Shown here piece after piece: positions 53,022 through 62,041 of a stretch of DNA of 64,000 nucleotides; the first letter of the stretch is position 1, and each line of letters opens with the position of its first letter. Position numbers and translations under genes: made by a program. This DNA is from Amycolatopsis deserti (GTDB lineage Bacteria > Actinomycetota > Actinomycetes > Mycobacteriales > Pseudonocardiaceae): the NCBI RefSeq assembly GCF_014653945.1, contig NZ_BNAU01000007.1, forward strand, positions 310,001 through 374,000. The letters are read 5' to 3'. Below the pieces are notes generated by a model. It was not told the DNA's origin and did not search any database. It was given only the letters and a program-made list of their open reading frames with translations.

Positions 53022-54005
53022 TCAGTGACGAACGCGGACCACGACCTTGCCCACCTGCGCGTTCGATTCGAGGTGGGCGTGGGCCTCGACGATGTCGGTC
53101 AGGTCGTCGAACACGCGGTCCACGGCCGGGCGCAGGGTGCCGATGCGCAGGCCGGCGTTGATGAAGTGCTCCGACCGGCGCCGCCGCTCCGGGTCCCGCG
53201 CGAGGTAGCTGCCGTTGCCGTAGCCGAACACCGTGACCTGCCGGTCCCAGTTCATCGGCAGCGGGGCGGGTTCGCCGCCGACCCAGCCGTATTCGACGAG
53301 CAGCCCGCCGACGGCGGTGGCCTCGACCAGGTCCACTACGCCCGGACCGCCGACCGGGTCGAACGTCAGGGCCGCGCCCGCGCCGCCGGTCAGCTCGCGC
53401 ACCTCCTTGACCAGGTCCTGGGAGTCGAGCGTGACGACGTGCGCCGCGCCGGCGGCGAGCAGCTGGTCACGCTTGGCGCCGGTGCGGGTGACGGCGATCG
53501 GCACCGCGCCGAGGTGGTTGGCGATCTGGATCGCCGCGATGCCGACCCCGCTGGAGGCGGCGGTGATCAGCACGGTGTCCCCGGGCCGCAGGCCGCCACG
53601 CTCGACCAGCGCGCCGTAGGCCGTCTGGTGGGTCAGCCAGACCGCCGCACCGGTCACCTCGTCCACCGTGCGGCGGACCAGGCTCGACACGGGAACCACG
53701 ACCCGGTCGCCGTACACGCCGTAGTCCCGCATCGAGAACGAGGCGAGGGTGCTGATCTCGGCGCCCTCCGGGAAGCCCTCGACGCCGGTTTCCACCACGC
53801 CGGCCGCCTCGTAGCCGATCCGGGAGCCGGGCAGGACCGGCTGCTCGTAGTAGGTGCCGGCGCGGAACATCGCCTCGGCCCGGTTGAGCCCGATCGCGTC
53901 CACCCGGATGCGCACCTCGCCCGGGCCGGGCTCGGGCACCGGCCGGTCCTCGATCCGCAGCACCTCGGGCCCGCCGAGCCGGTCGAACAGAACTGCTCTC
54001 GCCAT
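53022..54005 (-). CDS. Zinc-type quinone oxidoreductase-like dehydrogenase
   Basis: This 327-residue member of the medium-chain family lacks the zinc cysteines and is close to quinone oxidoreductases (ITAASSGVGIAAIQIANHLG cofactor motif; GLNRAEAMFRAG). It uses NADPH to reduce quinones or alkenals. ATG 54005 has GAGGAGATG ahead. It is divergent from a TetR gene across a palindrome-bearing gap, so it is the likely TetR target. Confidence 0.87.
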   Translation of the reverse strand: MARAVLFDRLGGPEVLRIEDRPVPEPGPGEVRIRVDAIGLNRAEAMFRAGTYYEQPVLPGSRIGYEAAGVVETGVEGFPEGAEISTLASFSMRDYGVYGDRVVVPVSSLVRRTVDEVTGAAVWLTHQTAYGALVERGGLRPGDTVLITAASSGVGIAAIQIANHLGAVPIAVTRTGAKRDQLLAAGAAHVVTLDSQDLVKEVRELTGGAGAALTFDPVGGPGVVDLVEATAVGGLLVEYGWVGGEPAPLPMNWDRQVTVFGYGNGSYLARDPERRRRSEHFINAGLRIGTLRPAVDRVFDDLTDIVEAHAHLESNAQVGKVVVRVRH

Positions 54006-54031
54006 CACATCTCCTCAACGGCGTTTGTGAA

Positions 54032-54068
54032 CTACACGGCGTGTAGTAAATCTACGCTGAATAGTAGA
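54032..54068. promoter_or_regulatory. TetR operators between divergent genes
   Basis: The dyads CTACAC-GGC-GTGTAG (54032-54046) and TCTAC-N8-GTAGA (54051-54068) lie between starts at 54005 and 54090. Their CTAC...GTAG core is shared, as expected for two binding sites of one TetR dimer. Confidence 0.6.
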
Positions 54069-54089
54069 CCGACGCCGTACAGTGTCAAG

Positions 54090-54782
54090 GTGGGTGGAGC
54101 GACGACGAGCCGCCGGGAACGGCTGCGGGCGGAGACGGCACGCGAGATCAAGACGATCGCGCTGGAGCTGATGGCCAAGGGCGGCCCGGACGCGATCTCA
54201 CTGCGCGCGATCGCCCGCGAGATGGGCATGACGGCGGGCGCGATCTACGGCTACTACCCCACCCGCGACGACCTGATCACCACGCTGATCTCGGACGTCT
54301 ACACCTCGTTCGTGGACACCGCCGAGGCCGCGCGCGACGCCGTGCCCACGGACGACCCGGCCGGGCGGATCCTGGCGTGGGGCCGCGCGCTGCGCGAGTG
54401 GGCGCTGGCCAACCCCGAGGGTTTCCGGCTCATCTACGGCGATCCGGTGCCCGGCTACCGCGCCCCCGAGGGCGGCGCCGCGGCGGACGCGGAGCGCCGG
54501 GCGTGCGCGCTGCTGACCGAGCTGATCGCCGGGGCCTGGCCGATGGTCCAGGCCCCGGACGAGTTCACCTGGGAGGACTTCGGGCCTGCCCTGGTCCAGC
54601 ACATGCGCGAGGAGTTCCCCGACCTGCCGCCCGGCGTGCTCGCCCTGTCGCTGCGGACGTGGGGGCGGATGCACGGCCTGGTCTCGCTCGAGGTCTACGG
54701 GCACCTGGGCCCGCAGGTCACCGACCCGGCGAAGCTGTACGAGTCGGAGTTGCGGGCGCTGCTGCGGTCATTGGGCCTGTGA
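54090..54782 (+). CDS. TetR family transcriptional regulator
   Basis: This 230-residue TetR protein has its HTH at residues about 10-60 (ISLRAIAREMGMTAGAIYGYYPTRDDLI) and a TetR_C_13/WHG-like C-terminal region. GTG 54090 is the best start; longer frames pass through the operators. It probably represses itself and the divergent oxidoreductase, released by an electrophile. Its last 65 bp overlap the converging flavoprotein gene. Confidence 0.87.
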   Translation: MGGATTSRRERLRAETAREIKTIALELMAKGGPDAISLRAIAREMGMTAGAIYGYYPTRDDLITTLISDVYTSFVDTAEAARDAVPTDDPAGRILAWGRALREWALANPEGFRLIYGDPVPGYRAPEGGAAADAERRACALLTELIAGAWPMVQAPDEFTWEDFGPALVQHMREEFPDLPPGVLALSLRTWGRMHGLVSLEVYGHLGPQVTDPAKLYESELRALLRSLGL

Positions 54783-55914
54783 CCCGGCGGCCACCCTTGA
54801 CCCACCGCAGCGACCCGGGCTTGCGGGCCTCGCGGCGGATCTTCAGCACACCGAGCTTGCAGGCCAGCTCCTTGTAGGCGGCGGCGAGGCGGCCGCCGAC
54901 CTGGAAGTTCAGCGCGGTGTCGTCCTTGCGGGCGAACTGCCGCACGGCCGCGTGCCGGCCGAGGCTGACGCACGAGCCCACCAGCGCCAGGTCGAGTGCC
55001 GCCGGTTCGGTCCCGGCGATGCGGCTCAGCACGGTGTCGGCGGCCTGCGCGCCGAGCGGCGCGGCGGCCTGGCAGCTCATTCGCATCGGCAGGCCCGACG
55101 GCGCGGCGGAGTCGCCGGCCGCGACGATCCGGTCGTCGTCGACGCTGGTCAGAGTCTCGTCGGTGAGCAGCCGGCCGAGGTCGTCGGTGCGCAACCCGCT
55201 CGCGGCGGCCAGCTCCGGCACCGCGAAGCCCGCGGACCAGATGGTCAGCGCGCTCGGACGCGCCGTTCCGTCCGCGAAGACGACGGTGTCCGTCCGGACT
55301 TCGGCCACCCGGACGGACTCGAGCACGGTGACCCCGTGCCGGGACAGCCACTTCGCGATGTACCGGCGGCTCCCGGCGCTCAACGACGGAGCCAGGGCCC
55401 CGCCGCACACCAGGGCGATCCGGCGTCCCCGTTCGGCCAGTTCGGCGGCGACCTCGATGCCGGTCAGCCCGCCGCCGACCACCGTGATCGGTGCGTCGGG
55501 ACGCAGCTCGTCCAGCTCGTGGCGCAGCCGCTGCGCGGATTCCAGTTCGGCGAGCGGCACGGCGAACTCCGCCGCGCCGGGCACTGACGGCGTCGCCCCG
55601 GTGCTGCCGACCGCGTAGATCACGTAGTCGTAGTCCAGCTCGCGGGTCGAGGCCAGCCGCACCGTGCGGGCGGCGGTGTCGATGCGCGTGGCGGTGTCGA
55701 CGACGAGGCGGACACCGTCGTCCAGCATCGAGTCGTAGTCCACTGTGGCCGCGCCGGTGCCGGCGACGAACTGGTGCAGCCGGATGCGGTCGACGAACGC
55801 CGGACGGGGGTTGACCAGCGTGACCTCGACGTCGTCGCGCATCCGCAGGCGGTTGGCCGCGAGCGTGCCCGCGTACCCGCCGCCGATGACGATCACCCTG
55901 TGGGTCGTGTTCAT
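54718..55914 (-). CDS. NDH-2-like NAD(P)/FAD-dependent oxidoreductase
   Basis: This 398-residue two-dinucleotide flavoprotein has its FAD motif IVIGGGYAGTLAANRL at the start and an NAD motif VVGGGLTGIEVAAELA in the middle. The second FAD motif is ending IVAAGDSAAPSG. It resembles type II NADH dehydrogenases but lacks a membrane tail, so it is probably a soluble reductase. ATG 55914 has GAAGGGA ahead. It is divergent from a SigJ-like sigma factor gene, a recurrent actinobacterial pairing suggesting control by that sigma factor. Confidence 0.87.
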   Translation of the reverse strand: MNTTHRVIVIGGGYAGTLAANRLRMRDDVEVTLVNPRPAFVDRIRLHQFVAGTGAATVDYDSMLDDGVRLVVDTATRIDTAARTVRLASTRELDYDYVIYAVGSTGATPSVPGAAEFAVPLAELESAQRLRHELDELRPDAPITVVGGGLTGIEVAAELAERGRRIALVCGGALAPSLSAGSRRYIAKWLSRHGVTVLESVRVAEVRTDTVVFADGTARPSALTIWSAGFAVPELAAASGLRTDDLGRLLTDETLTSVDDDRIVAAGDSAAPSGLPMRMSCQAAAPLGAQAADTVLSRIAGTEPAALDLALVGSCVSLGRHAAVRQFARKDDTALNFQVGGRLAAAYKELACKLGVLKIRREARKPGSLRWVKGGRRVTGPMTAAAPATPTRTASPGR

Positions 55915-56038
55915 GGTGGGATTCCCTTCTCTCACCGGAACCGACAACTCATCGCCGGGAAATGTCAGGCCTGACGTTCCGCGCCGCTGTCTTGTCGGAA
56001 GTGGTGGAGAAGGCGCGACCGAGGGAGCCGAACACACG

Positions 56039-56928
56039 ATGACCGAACCGGATGCGGGCCTGACCGCGATCATGAGCGAGCGGCGTCAGCTGATCAACCT
56101 GGCGTACCGGCTCCTCGGGTCGCTGGCCGAGGCCGAGGACGTGGTCCAGGAGACCTACGCCCGCTGGTACGCCATGTCCCGGGCGGAGCAGGAGGCCATC
56201 GTCTCCCCGGCGCGTGGCTGACCAAGGTCGCCGGCCGCCTCTGCCTCAACGTGCTGTCCTCGGCCCGCGCGCGGCGCGAGACCTACGTGGGCGAGTGGAT
56301 CCCCGAGCCGGTGCCGGACAGTTCCGAGTGGCGGCCCGCGGATCCGGCCGACCGGGTCACGCTCGACGAGTCGGTCAGCATGGCGTTCCTCGTCGTGCTC
56401 GACTCGATGACCCCGGCCGAGCGCGTGGCGTTCATCCTGCACGACGTCTTCCGCTACTCCTTCGCCGAAATCGCCGAGGTCGTCGGCCGCACCCCGGCGG
56501 CGTGCCGCCAGCTGGCCTCGTCGGCCCGCCGCCGCGTCCGCGACGCGCGACCGCCCGCCACACCGGTATCCCGGCAGGCGCGGATCGTCCGGGACTTCAA
56601 ACAGGCGTGGGAAGCGCGCGACATCGACGCCCTCCTCGGCCTGCTGGCCCCCGACGCGACGGCGATCAGCGACGGCGGCGGCCTGGTCAGCACCGTGCTG
56701 CACCCGGTCGAAGGCGCCGCGCAGATCCTGGACGCCCTGGTTCGCCTGGAGAGCCGGTTCCGCGCGCACACGCTCCTGGAACGCACGGTCAACGGCCAGC
56801 CTGGCCTGGTCGCCCAGCTGGACGGCGTGACCGTGTCGGTGTACGCGTTCGAGATCGCGGACGAGAAGATCCAGCGGATCTGGGCCGTCCGCAACCCGGA
56901 GAAGCTGCGCGCGTGGACCGCGAGCTGA
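56039..56928 (+). pseudogene. SigJ-like sigma factor interrupted by a frameshift
   Basis: Two frames add up to a sigma-70 family factor of the SigJ group. The first (from ATG 56039) has the sigma region 2 helix RQLINLAYRLLGSLAEAEDVVQ but stops at 56221. The second resumes with WLTKVAGRLCLNVLSSARARR, region 4 (IAEVVGRTPAACRQLASSAR) and a SnoaL-like C-terminal domain to 56928. One missing base near 56206-56214 (CCCCGGCGCGTGG) explains the break. A base-call error or a true mutation are both possible; otherwise the gene would be intact (about 296 residues). Confidence 0.75.
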
Positions 56929-57816
56929 TCACCGGTCGCCGGCCGGCCAGTCCCAGCCGCTGATCGTGTCGCGCATCAGCTGCGCCGCGGGTGACAGGTG
57001 GCTCCCGGTCGCCCAGTGCAGGGTGACCCGCCGCCTGCAGTCGGGGCTGTCGACGGCGACCCAGGTCAGCGGGGCCCGGACGGCGGTGCGGCGGGCGAAC
57101 CCGGGGACGAGACCGATGCCGAGCCCCGCACCGATCAGCTCGGCGATGGCGCCCGGCTCGTCGGCCTCGCACACGATCTTCGGCGTGAGGTCGCGGGCGG
57201 CGAAGACCCGGTCGAGCAGGCGGCGCAGCCAATGGCCCCGGCGCGCGGTGACGAACGGCTGGCCGGCGAGTTCCTCGATCCGCACGGAGGCCCGGCGCGC
57301 CAGCGGGTGGTCGAGCGCCGTGCCCACGCCGACGGCGTCGTCGAACAGCCGCACCGACTCCAGTCCGTCGGCGTGGATCGGCTGCGAGGACACGCACAGG
57401 TCGACGTCCTGGGCCCGCAACCGGCGCGGCATGTCCTCGGCCGGCGACCACTGGAGCTCGAGCTCGGCCGACGGGTGGGCGCGTTTGTAGGCGGCGAGCG
57501 GGCCGGTGAGGGTGAGGAAGGTTTCCGACGCGAGCCGGACGGCGCCCAGCCCCGCGCTGCCGGCCTCCGCGACCGCGCGGCGCCCCGCGTCCAGCTCGCC
57601 GAGGGACCGTTCGACGTGATCGCGGAAGAGCCGGCCGGCGTCGTTCAGCCGGAGCCGTCCGCTCCGGTCGAACAGCGGCGTGCCGAGCTCGCTCTCCAGA
57701 CGGGCGATGGTGCGGCTCAGCGACGGCTGGGCGACGCGCAGTTCCTCCGCGGCCCGGCTGAGGTGCTCCAACCGGGCCACCACCAGGAACTGCCGGAGCG
57801 AGTTCAGCTCCACCAT
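56929..57816 (-). CDS. LysR family transcriptional regulator
   Basis: This 295-residue LysR protein has an HTH with HLSRAAEELRVAQPSLSRTIARLE near the N-terminus and a substrate-binding fold after it. ATG 57816 or GTG 57813 are both possible; AGGAGG lies one or four bases ahead. It is divergent from a membrane protein/multicopper oxidase operon across a palindrome at 57849-57862. It converges end to end with the sigma factor gene. Confidence 0.88.
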   Translation of the reverse strand: MVELNSLRQFLVVARLEHLSRAAEELRVAQPSLSRTIARLESELGTPLFDRSGRLRLNDAGRLFRDHVERSLGELDAGRRAVAEAGSAGLGAVRLASETFLTLTGPLAAYKRAHPSAELELQWSPAEDMPRRLRAQDVDLCVSSQPIHADGLESVRLFDDAVGVGTALDHPLARRASVRIEELAGQPFVTARRGHWLRRLLDRVFAARDLTPKIVCEADEPGAIAELIGAGLGIGLVPGFARRTAVRAPLTWVAVDSPDCRRRVTLHWATGSHLSPAAQLMRDTISGWDWPAGDR

Positions 57817-57848
57817 GCCTCCTCGGTCATAACGTAATAGCAATACTG

Positions 57849-57862
57849 ATCTTAGACAAGAT
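57849..57862. promoter_or_regulatory. LysR-type operator palindrome
   Basis: ATCTT-AGAC-AAGAT is a perfect dyad in an AT-rich patch between the divergent starts at 57816 and 57888. LysR boxes are dyads of this size. Confidence 0.5.
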
Positions 57863-57887
57863 AACCTCAGGGAAATAGCGTCGAAGC

Positions 57888-58283
57888 GTGCAACGAACGA
57901 CAACACCCACCGGATGGGCGTTCCGCGCGGTCGTCACCGCGCACCTGGTCGCGATCGCCGGTCAGCCGGTGTTCGCCGGCGTGTACCTGACCGGCGACTT
58001 CGACAGCCTGCGCTGGCACGCGATCGGCGCCGACGTGACGAGCTCACTCGGCTACCTGCAGCTGATCGTGGCGATCGTGGTGTGGGCGCGGATGCGCTGG
58101 GCCTGGCCGTTCCTCGGCTCGGCGGCGGTGGCGGCGGCCGAGACGGTGCAGTACTTCGCCGGGCTGGACGGCGCGCTGTGGCTGCACATCCCGCTCGGCG
58201 TGATCACCATCGCCGCGCTGGTCGTGCAGTTCGTCGCCGTCTGGCGCGGCCCCCTCGCCCGGCGGGAGGCGCGCCATTCGTGA
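57888..58283 (+). CDS. Four-helix membrane protein
   Basis: This 131-residue protein has four membrane helices and starts at GTG 57888. The family is not recognised; it may be a helper of the copper enzyme. Its 3' end overlaps the start of the multicopper oxidase gene by 8 bp, so the two are coupled. Confidence 0.7.
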   Translation: MQRTTTPTGWAFRAVVTAHLVAIAGQPVFAGVYLTGDFDSLRWHAIGADVTSSLGYLQLIVAIVVWARMRWAWPFLGSAAVAAAETVQYFAGLDGALWLHIPLGVITIAALVVQFVAVWRGPLARREARHS

Positions 58284-59820
58284 CCAGGGCCTGACCAGAC
58301 GGCAGGTGCTGGGCATCGGCGGGGCGCTCGGGCTGGTGACGGCCACCGGGTTGTCGACCGCGGCCGCGCTGGCCCGCCACCCGTCGATGACCGGCGCGCA
58401 GCTGCGCAGCGCGGCGCCGCTGCCGCCGCCGTTCCAGGTGCCGCTGCCGATCCCGCCCGTGCTGCGGCCGGTCGCCCCCGGCCGCTACGAGATCACCCAG
58501 CGGGAGGCGAGCGCGGAGATCCTGCCCGGCCTCCGGACTCCACTGTGGACGTACGAGGGCACTTTTCCCGGTCCCACCATCGAATCGCGCCGCGGCCATC
58601 CGGTCACCGTGACGCACCGCAACGAACTGTCCGTGCCGACCGTCGTGCACCTGCACGGCGGCCGCACCCCGGCGGATTCCGACGGCTACCCGACCGATCT
58701 CGTCCTGCCGTGGTCCGGAGTGGACCACGGGCACGGCATGCACGATCCGCGGGCCGTGGTGACCGAGCTGACCCGGGACTACACCTTCCCGCTGGACCAG
58801 CGGCCGACGCTGCTGTGGTACCACGACCACCGGATGGACTACACCGCTCCGGCGATCTGGCGCGGCCTGGCCGGGCTGCACATCGTCCGCGACGACGCCG
58901 AGGAGTCGCTGGGGTTGCCCGCGGGCCCCCGCGAACTGCCCCTCATGATCGCCGACCGCGCGTTCGCCGCCGACGGCAGCCTGATCTACCCCGCGCTGCC
59001 GGACCGGCCGGGCGTGACCGAGGAGTACCTGGCCGGTGTGCTCGGCGACGTGATCCTGGTGAACGGCGCGCCGTGGCCCGTGCACGAGGTCGACGCCGCG
59101 CGTTACCGGCTGCGCTTGCTCAACGCCTCCAACGCGCGGCACTACGAACTCGAAGCCGTCACCGACGACGGGCGGCGGCTCGACCTCGTCCAGATCGGCG
59201 CCGACCAGGGACTGCTCGCCGCGCCGGTCACCCACGCGACGCTGCCGGTCGCGCCGGCCGAACGCTACGACGTGATCGTCGACTTCGCCGGTGTCCCGGT
59301 CGGCGGTCGCGTCCGGATCCTGAACCGGCTGGGCGCGGGCCGCACGCGTGAGGTGATGGCGTTCCGCGTCGCCCGCCGCGCGGCCGACGACAGCCGCATC
59401 CCTGGCGTGCTCTCTGCCGATCTGCCCGTCTGGCAACGGTCCGACGCGGTGCGGGTGCGGGAGTTCGCCTTCCGCGCGGGGCGGATGCACGGCCACCACG
59501 GCTGGCTGATCGGCGGGCTGCCGTTCGACCCCGCGCGCTCCGATGTCGTCACCGGGCTCGGTGACGTCGAGGTGTGGCGGCTGGTCGCCGACGTACACCA
59601 CCCGATCCACCTGCACCTGGCCGGGTTCCGGGTGCTGTCGCGCAGCGGCCGTCCGCCGCTGCCGCACGACGTGGGGCTCAAGGACACCGTCTCACTGCGG
59701 CCGGGGGAATCGGTGGAGATCATCACGCGGTTCGACGGCTATCGCGGCCGGTACCTCTTCCACTGCCACAACGCCGAACACGAGGACATGGGCATGATGG
59801 CCAACCTCGAGATCATCTAG
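58276..59820 (+). CDS. Tat-exported multicopper oxidase with ATT start
   Basis: This 514-residue multicopper oxidase has all copper ligand motifs: HLHGGRTP, WYHDHRMD, HPIHLHLAGF and HCHNAEHEDMGM. It oxidises metals, phenols or similar compounds and passes electrons to oxygen. A GTG at 58306 would drop the twin-arginine motif. An ATT at 58276, with GGGAGG ending six bases ahead, gives MRDQGLTRRQVLGIGG followed by a hydrophobic stretch, a proper Tat signal. It overlaps the preceding gene by 8 bp and the amidohydrolase converges on it. Confidence 0.9.
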   Translation: MRDQGLTRRQVLGIGGALGLVTATGLSTAAALARHPSMTGAQLRSAAPLPPPFQVPLPIPPVLRPVAPGRYEITQREASAEILPGLRTPLWTYEGTFPGPTIESRRGHPVTVTHRNELSVPTVVHLHGGRTPADSDGYPTDLVLPWSGVDHGHGMHDPRAVVTELTRDYTFPLDQRPTLLWYHDHRMDYTAPAIWRGLAGLHIVRDDAEESLGLPAGPRELPLMIADRAFAADGSLIYPALPDRPGVTEEYLAGVLGDVILVNGAPWPVHEVDAARYRLRLLNASNARHYELEAVTDDGRRLDLVQIGADQGLLAAPVTHATLPVAPAERYDVIVDFAGVPVGGRVRILNRLGAGRTREVMAFRVARRAADDSRIPGVLSADLPVWQRSDAVRVREFAFRAGRMHGHHGWLIGGLPFDPARSDVVTGLGDVEVWRLVADVHHPIHLHLAGFRVLSRSGRPPLPHDVGLKDTVSLRPGESVEIITRFDGYRGRYLFHCHNAEHEDMGMMANLEII

Positions 59821-60970
59821 CGGTCCCGGCCAGCCACACCTTCGCCGGGCGCGCCAAGGCGGTGATGTCGGTCAGCGGATCGCCGTCCACCAGGAGCAGG
59901 TCCGCGTCGAAACCCGGGCGGATGCGGCCCTTGCGGTCGAGGCCGGCCACCTCGGCGGCCACCGACGTCACCGACGCGAGCGCGGCCTCCGCGGCGATGC
60001 CGCCGTCGACCAGCCACTCCACCGAGGCGGCCATCATGCCGTGCGGCTTGGCCGGCGAGATGCCCGAGTCGGCGCCGGACACCAGCCGCACGCCGGCCTG
60101 GGCCAGCCGGGCCACCTGGCCGATCCGGTCGCGGATCGTCGAGCCCGTCCGCTCCAGGAACTCCCTCAGCGCGGGCGGCGGGGTCAGCTCGCCGATCGCG
60201 CCGAGCGTCGGGCACACGGTGATCCCGCGCGCGGCGATCGCGGCGGCCAGCTCGTCGCTCATCCGGATGCCCTCGGGTGTGAAGCAGCTGCAGTGCTCGA
60301 TCCCGTCCACGCCCGCGGCCACCGCCTGCTCGACCGACGGCGTGCCGTGCGCGTGCGCGGTCACCGGCAGCCCGGCCGCGTGCGCCTCCTCGACGATCAG
60401 CCGCAGTTCGTCGAGGGTGAACTGGCAGGCCAGGATGTCGGTGCCCGGGGTCATGCCGCCGCCGCTGGCCATGACCTTCACGATGTCCACGCCGCGCTCG
60501 GCCCGCTCCGCCACGGCCGCGCGCAGCTCGTCGGGGCCGCTCGCCTCGCCTCCCATGTTCCAGCAGTGCCCGCCGGCGCTGGTGATCGGCGGCCCCGCCG
60601 CGACGATCGTGGGCAGACCGGGGCGGCCGCGCCAGCGCAGCGTCGCGTACCGGCGATCGCCCAGGTCCCGCACGCTGGTGACCCCGGCGGCCAGCTGGGC
60701 CCGCAGCGCGCGCTCGATCACCTCGTCCAGCTCGTCCTCGGTGTAATCGGCGAGGCGGTCGAGCGCGCCGAAGCCGCCGTCGCCGCAGAGGTGGGTGTGC
60801 ATGTCGATCAGCCCGGGCAGCAGCGTGCCCGGCGAGGCGACGACCGGCCAGTCCGGCACGGGGCCGCCGAGGCGCTCGATGACACCGTCCTTGACGAGCA
60901 CCGGCAGGTCGCGGTGTGTGCGTTCGCCGTCGAAGACCTGGGCCGCGTGGATCACGAAGGTGTTCACCAT
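59813..60970 (-). CDS. Metal-dependent amidohydrolase
   Basis: This 385-residue amidohydrolase-superfamily enzyme resembles the imidazolonepropionase/prolidase-like group. Metal ligands are visible as HTH in LIDMHTHLCGDGG, Lys in IVKVMASGGGM, His in VTAHAHG and GIEHCS, and Asp in SGADSGIS. It hydrolyses a cyclic amide, dipeptide or similar substrate. The ATG (MVNTFVIHAAQ) is at 60970. It overlaps the multicopper oxidase end by 8 bp and is divergent from a lipase gene. Confidence 0.88.
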   Translation of the reverse strand: MVNTFVIHAAQVFDGERTHRDLPVLVKDGVIERLGGPVPDWPVVASPGTLLPGLIDMHTHLCGDGGFGALDRLADYTEDELDEVIERALRAQLAAGVTSVRDLGDRRYATLRWRGRPGLPTIVAAGPPITSAGGHCWNMGGEASGPDELRAAVAERAERGVDIVKVMASGGGMTPGTDILACQFTLDELRLIVEEAHAAGLPVTAHAHGTPSVEQAVAAGVDGIEHCSCFTPEGIRMSDELAAAIAARGITVCPTLGAIGELTPPPALREFLERTGSTIRDRIGQVARLAQAGVRLVSGADSGISPAKPHGMMAASVEWLVDGGIAAEAALASVTSVAAEVAGLDRKGRIRPGFDADLLLVDGDPLTDITALARPAKVWLAGTAR

Positions 60971-61047
60971 CGGTGAGTCGCCTCCAGCGGCCCGGCCGTG
61001 ACAAGATCCCCTCGGTTCACACGATGAAGTGTGCCGGAAGGACAGTC

Positions 61048-62016
61048 ATGAAGCGCTCGCTGTTCGCCCTGCTGGTCCTCGTGGGCTCGGTCCTGGCGCC
61101 CGCGTCCGCCGCCGCCGCCGCGGACGGCCCGCCGCTGCGGGTGCCGGAGGCCACGCTGGACGCGGCGATCGCGTGTTCCGGGGACGTCGCCGGGTCCGGC
61201 CACAACCCGATCCTGCTGGTGGCCGGGACGACGCTGACGCCGGAGGTCTTCGCCTGGAACTACGCCCTGGCGCTGACCGCGCTGGGCCGGCCGTTCTGCA
61301 CGGTCGCGTTGCCGGACAACGGGATGGCCGACATCCAGGTCGCGGCCGAGTACGTGGTGCACGCGATCCGCACGGTCAGCGCCGCCGCCGGGCGGGACGT
61401 GGACATCGTCGGGCACAGCCAGGGCGGCATGATCCCGCGCTGGGCGTTGAAGTACTGGCCGGACACGCGTTCCCGGGTGGGCGACGTGATCGGGCTGGCG
61501 CCGTCCAACCACGGGACCGTGGTGGCGCACGCGGTGTGCCTGCCGGGGTGCGCGCCCGCGTTCTGGCAGCAGCGGTCGGGTTCGGCGTTCCTGACCGCGC
61601 TGAACAGCGGCGCGGAGACCTGGGCGGGCATCGACTACACGAACGTCTACACGATCCTGGACGAGGTCGTCGCGCCGAACCTCGACGACTACGGCAGCTC
61701 GTCGCTGCACACCGGGCGTGGCCGGATCAGCAACGTCGGGCTGCAGGAGGTGTGCCCCGCGCACGTGGCCGACCACCTGACCACCGGCACCACCGACGGC
61801 GTCGCGTTCGCGCTGGTGGTGGACGCGCTCACGCACGACGGTCCCGCCGATCCTGCGCGCCTGCCCGCGGACGTGTGCACGCGCCTGCTGATGCCCGGCG
61901 TGGACCCGGTGTTCCTCGCCGTGAACGAGGCCCGGATGGCGACGGTCGTGGCGACCCAAGTCGCGCTGTACCCGCACGTCCCGGCGGAACCCCGATTGGC
62001 GGAGTACGCCCGCTGA
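61048..62016 (+). CDS. Secreted lipase (alpha/beta hydrolase)
   Basis: This 322-residue protein has a Sec signal peptide (about 1-24, ending SAAAAA) and a lipase domain like fungal CalB-type and actinobacterial lipases. The nucleophile is in VGHSQGGM and the oxyanion region in LLVAGTTLTP. Four or more cysteines could form disulfides outside the cell. ATG 61048 has GGAAGGAC five bases ahead; the upstream frame is spurious. Confidence 0.88.
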   Translation: MKRSLFALLVLVGSVLAPASAAAAADGPPLRVPEATLDAAIACSGDVAGSGHNPILLVAGTTLTPEVFAWNYALALTALGRPFCTVALPDNGMADIQVAAEYVVHAIRTVSAAAGRDVDIVGHSQGGMIPRWALKYWPDTRSRVGDVIGLAPSNHGTVVAHAVCLPGCAPAFWQQRSGSAFLTALNSGAETWAGIDYTNVYTILDEVVAPNLDDYGSSSLHTGRGRISNVGLQEVCPAHVADHLTTGTTDGVAFALVVDALTHDGPADPARLPADVCTRLLMPGVDPVFLAVNEARMATVVATQVALYPHVPAEPRLAEYAR

Positions 62017-62041
62017 AACCACCGACATGATGGAGGACATG

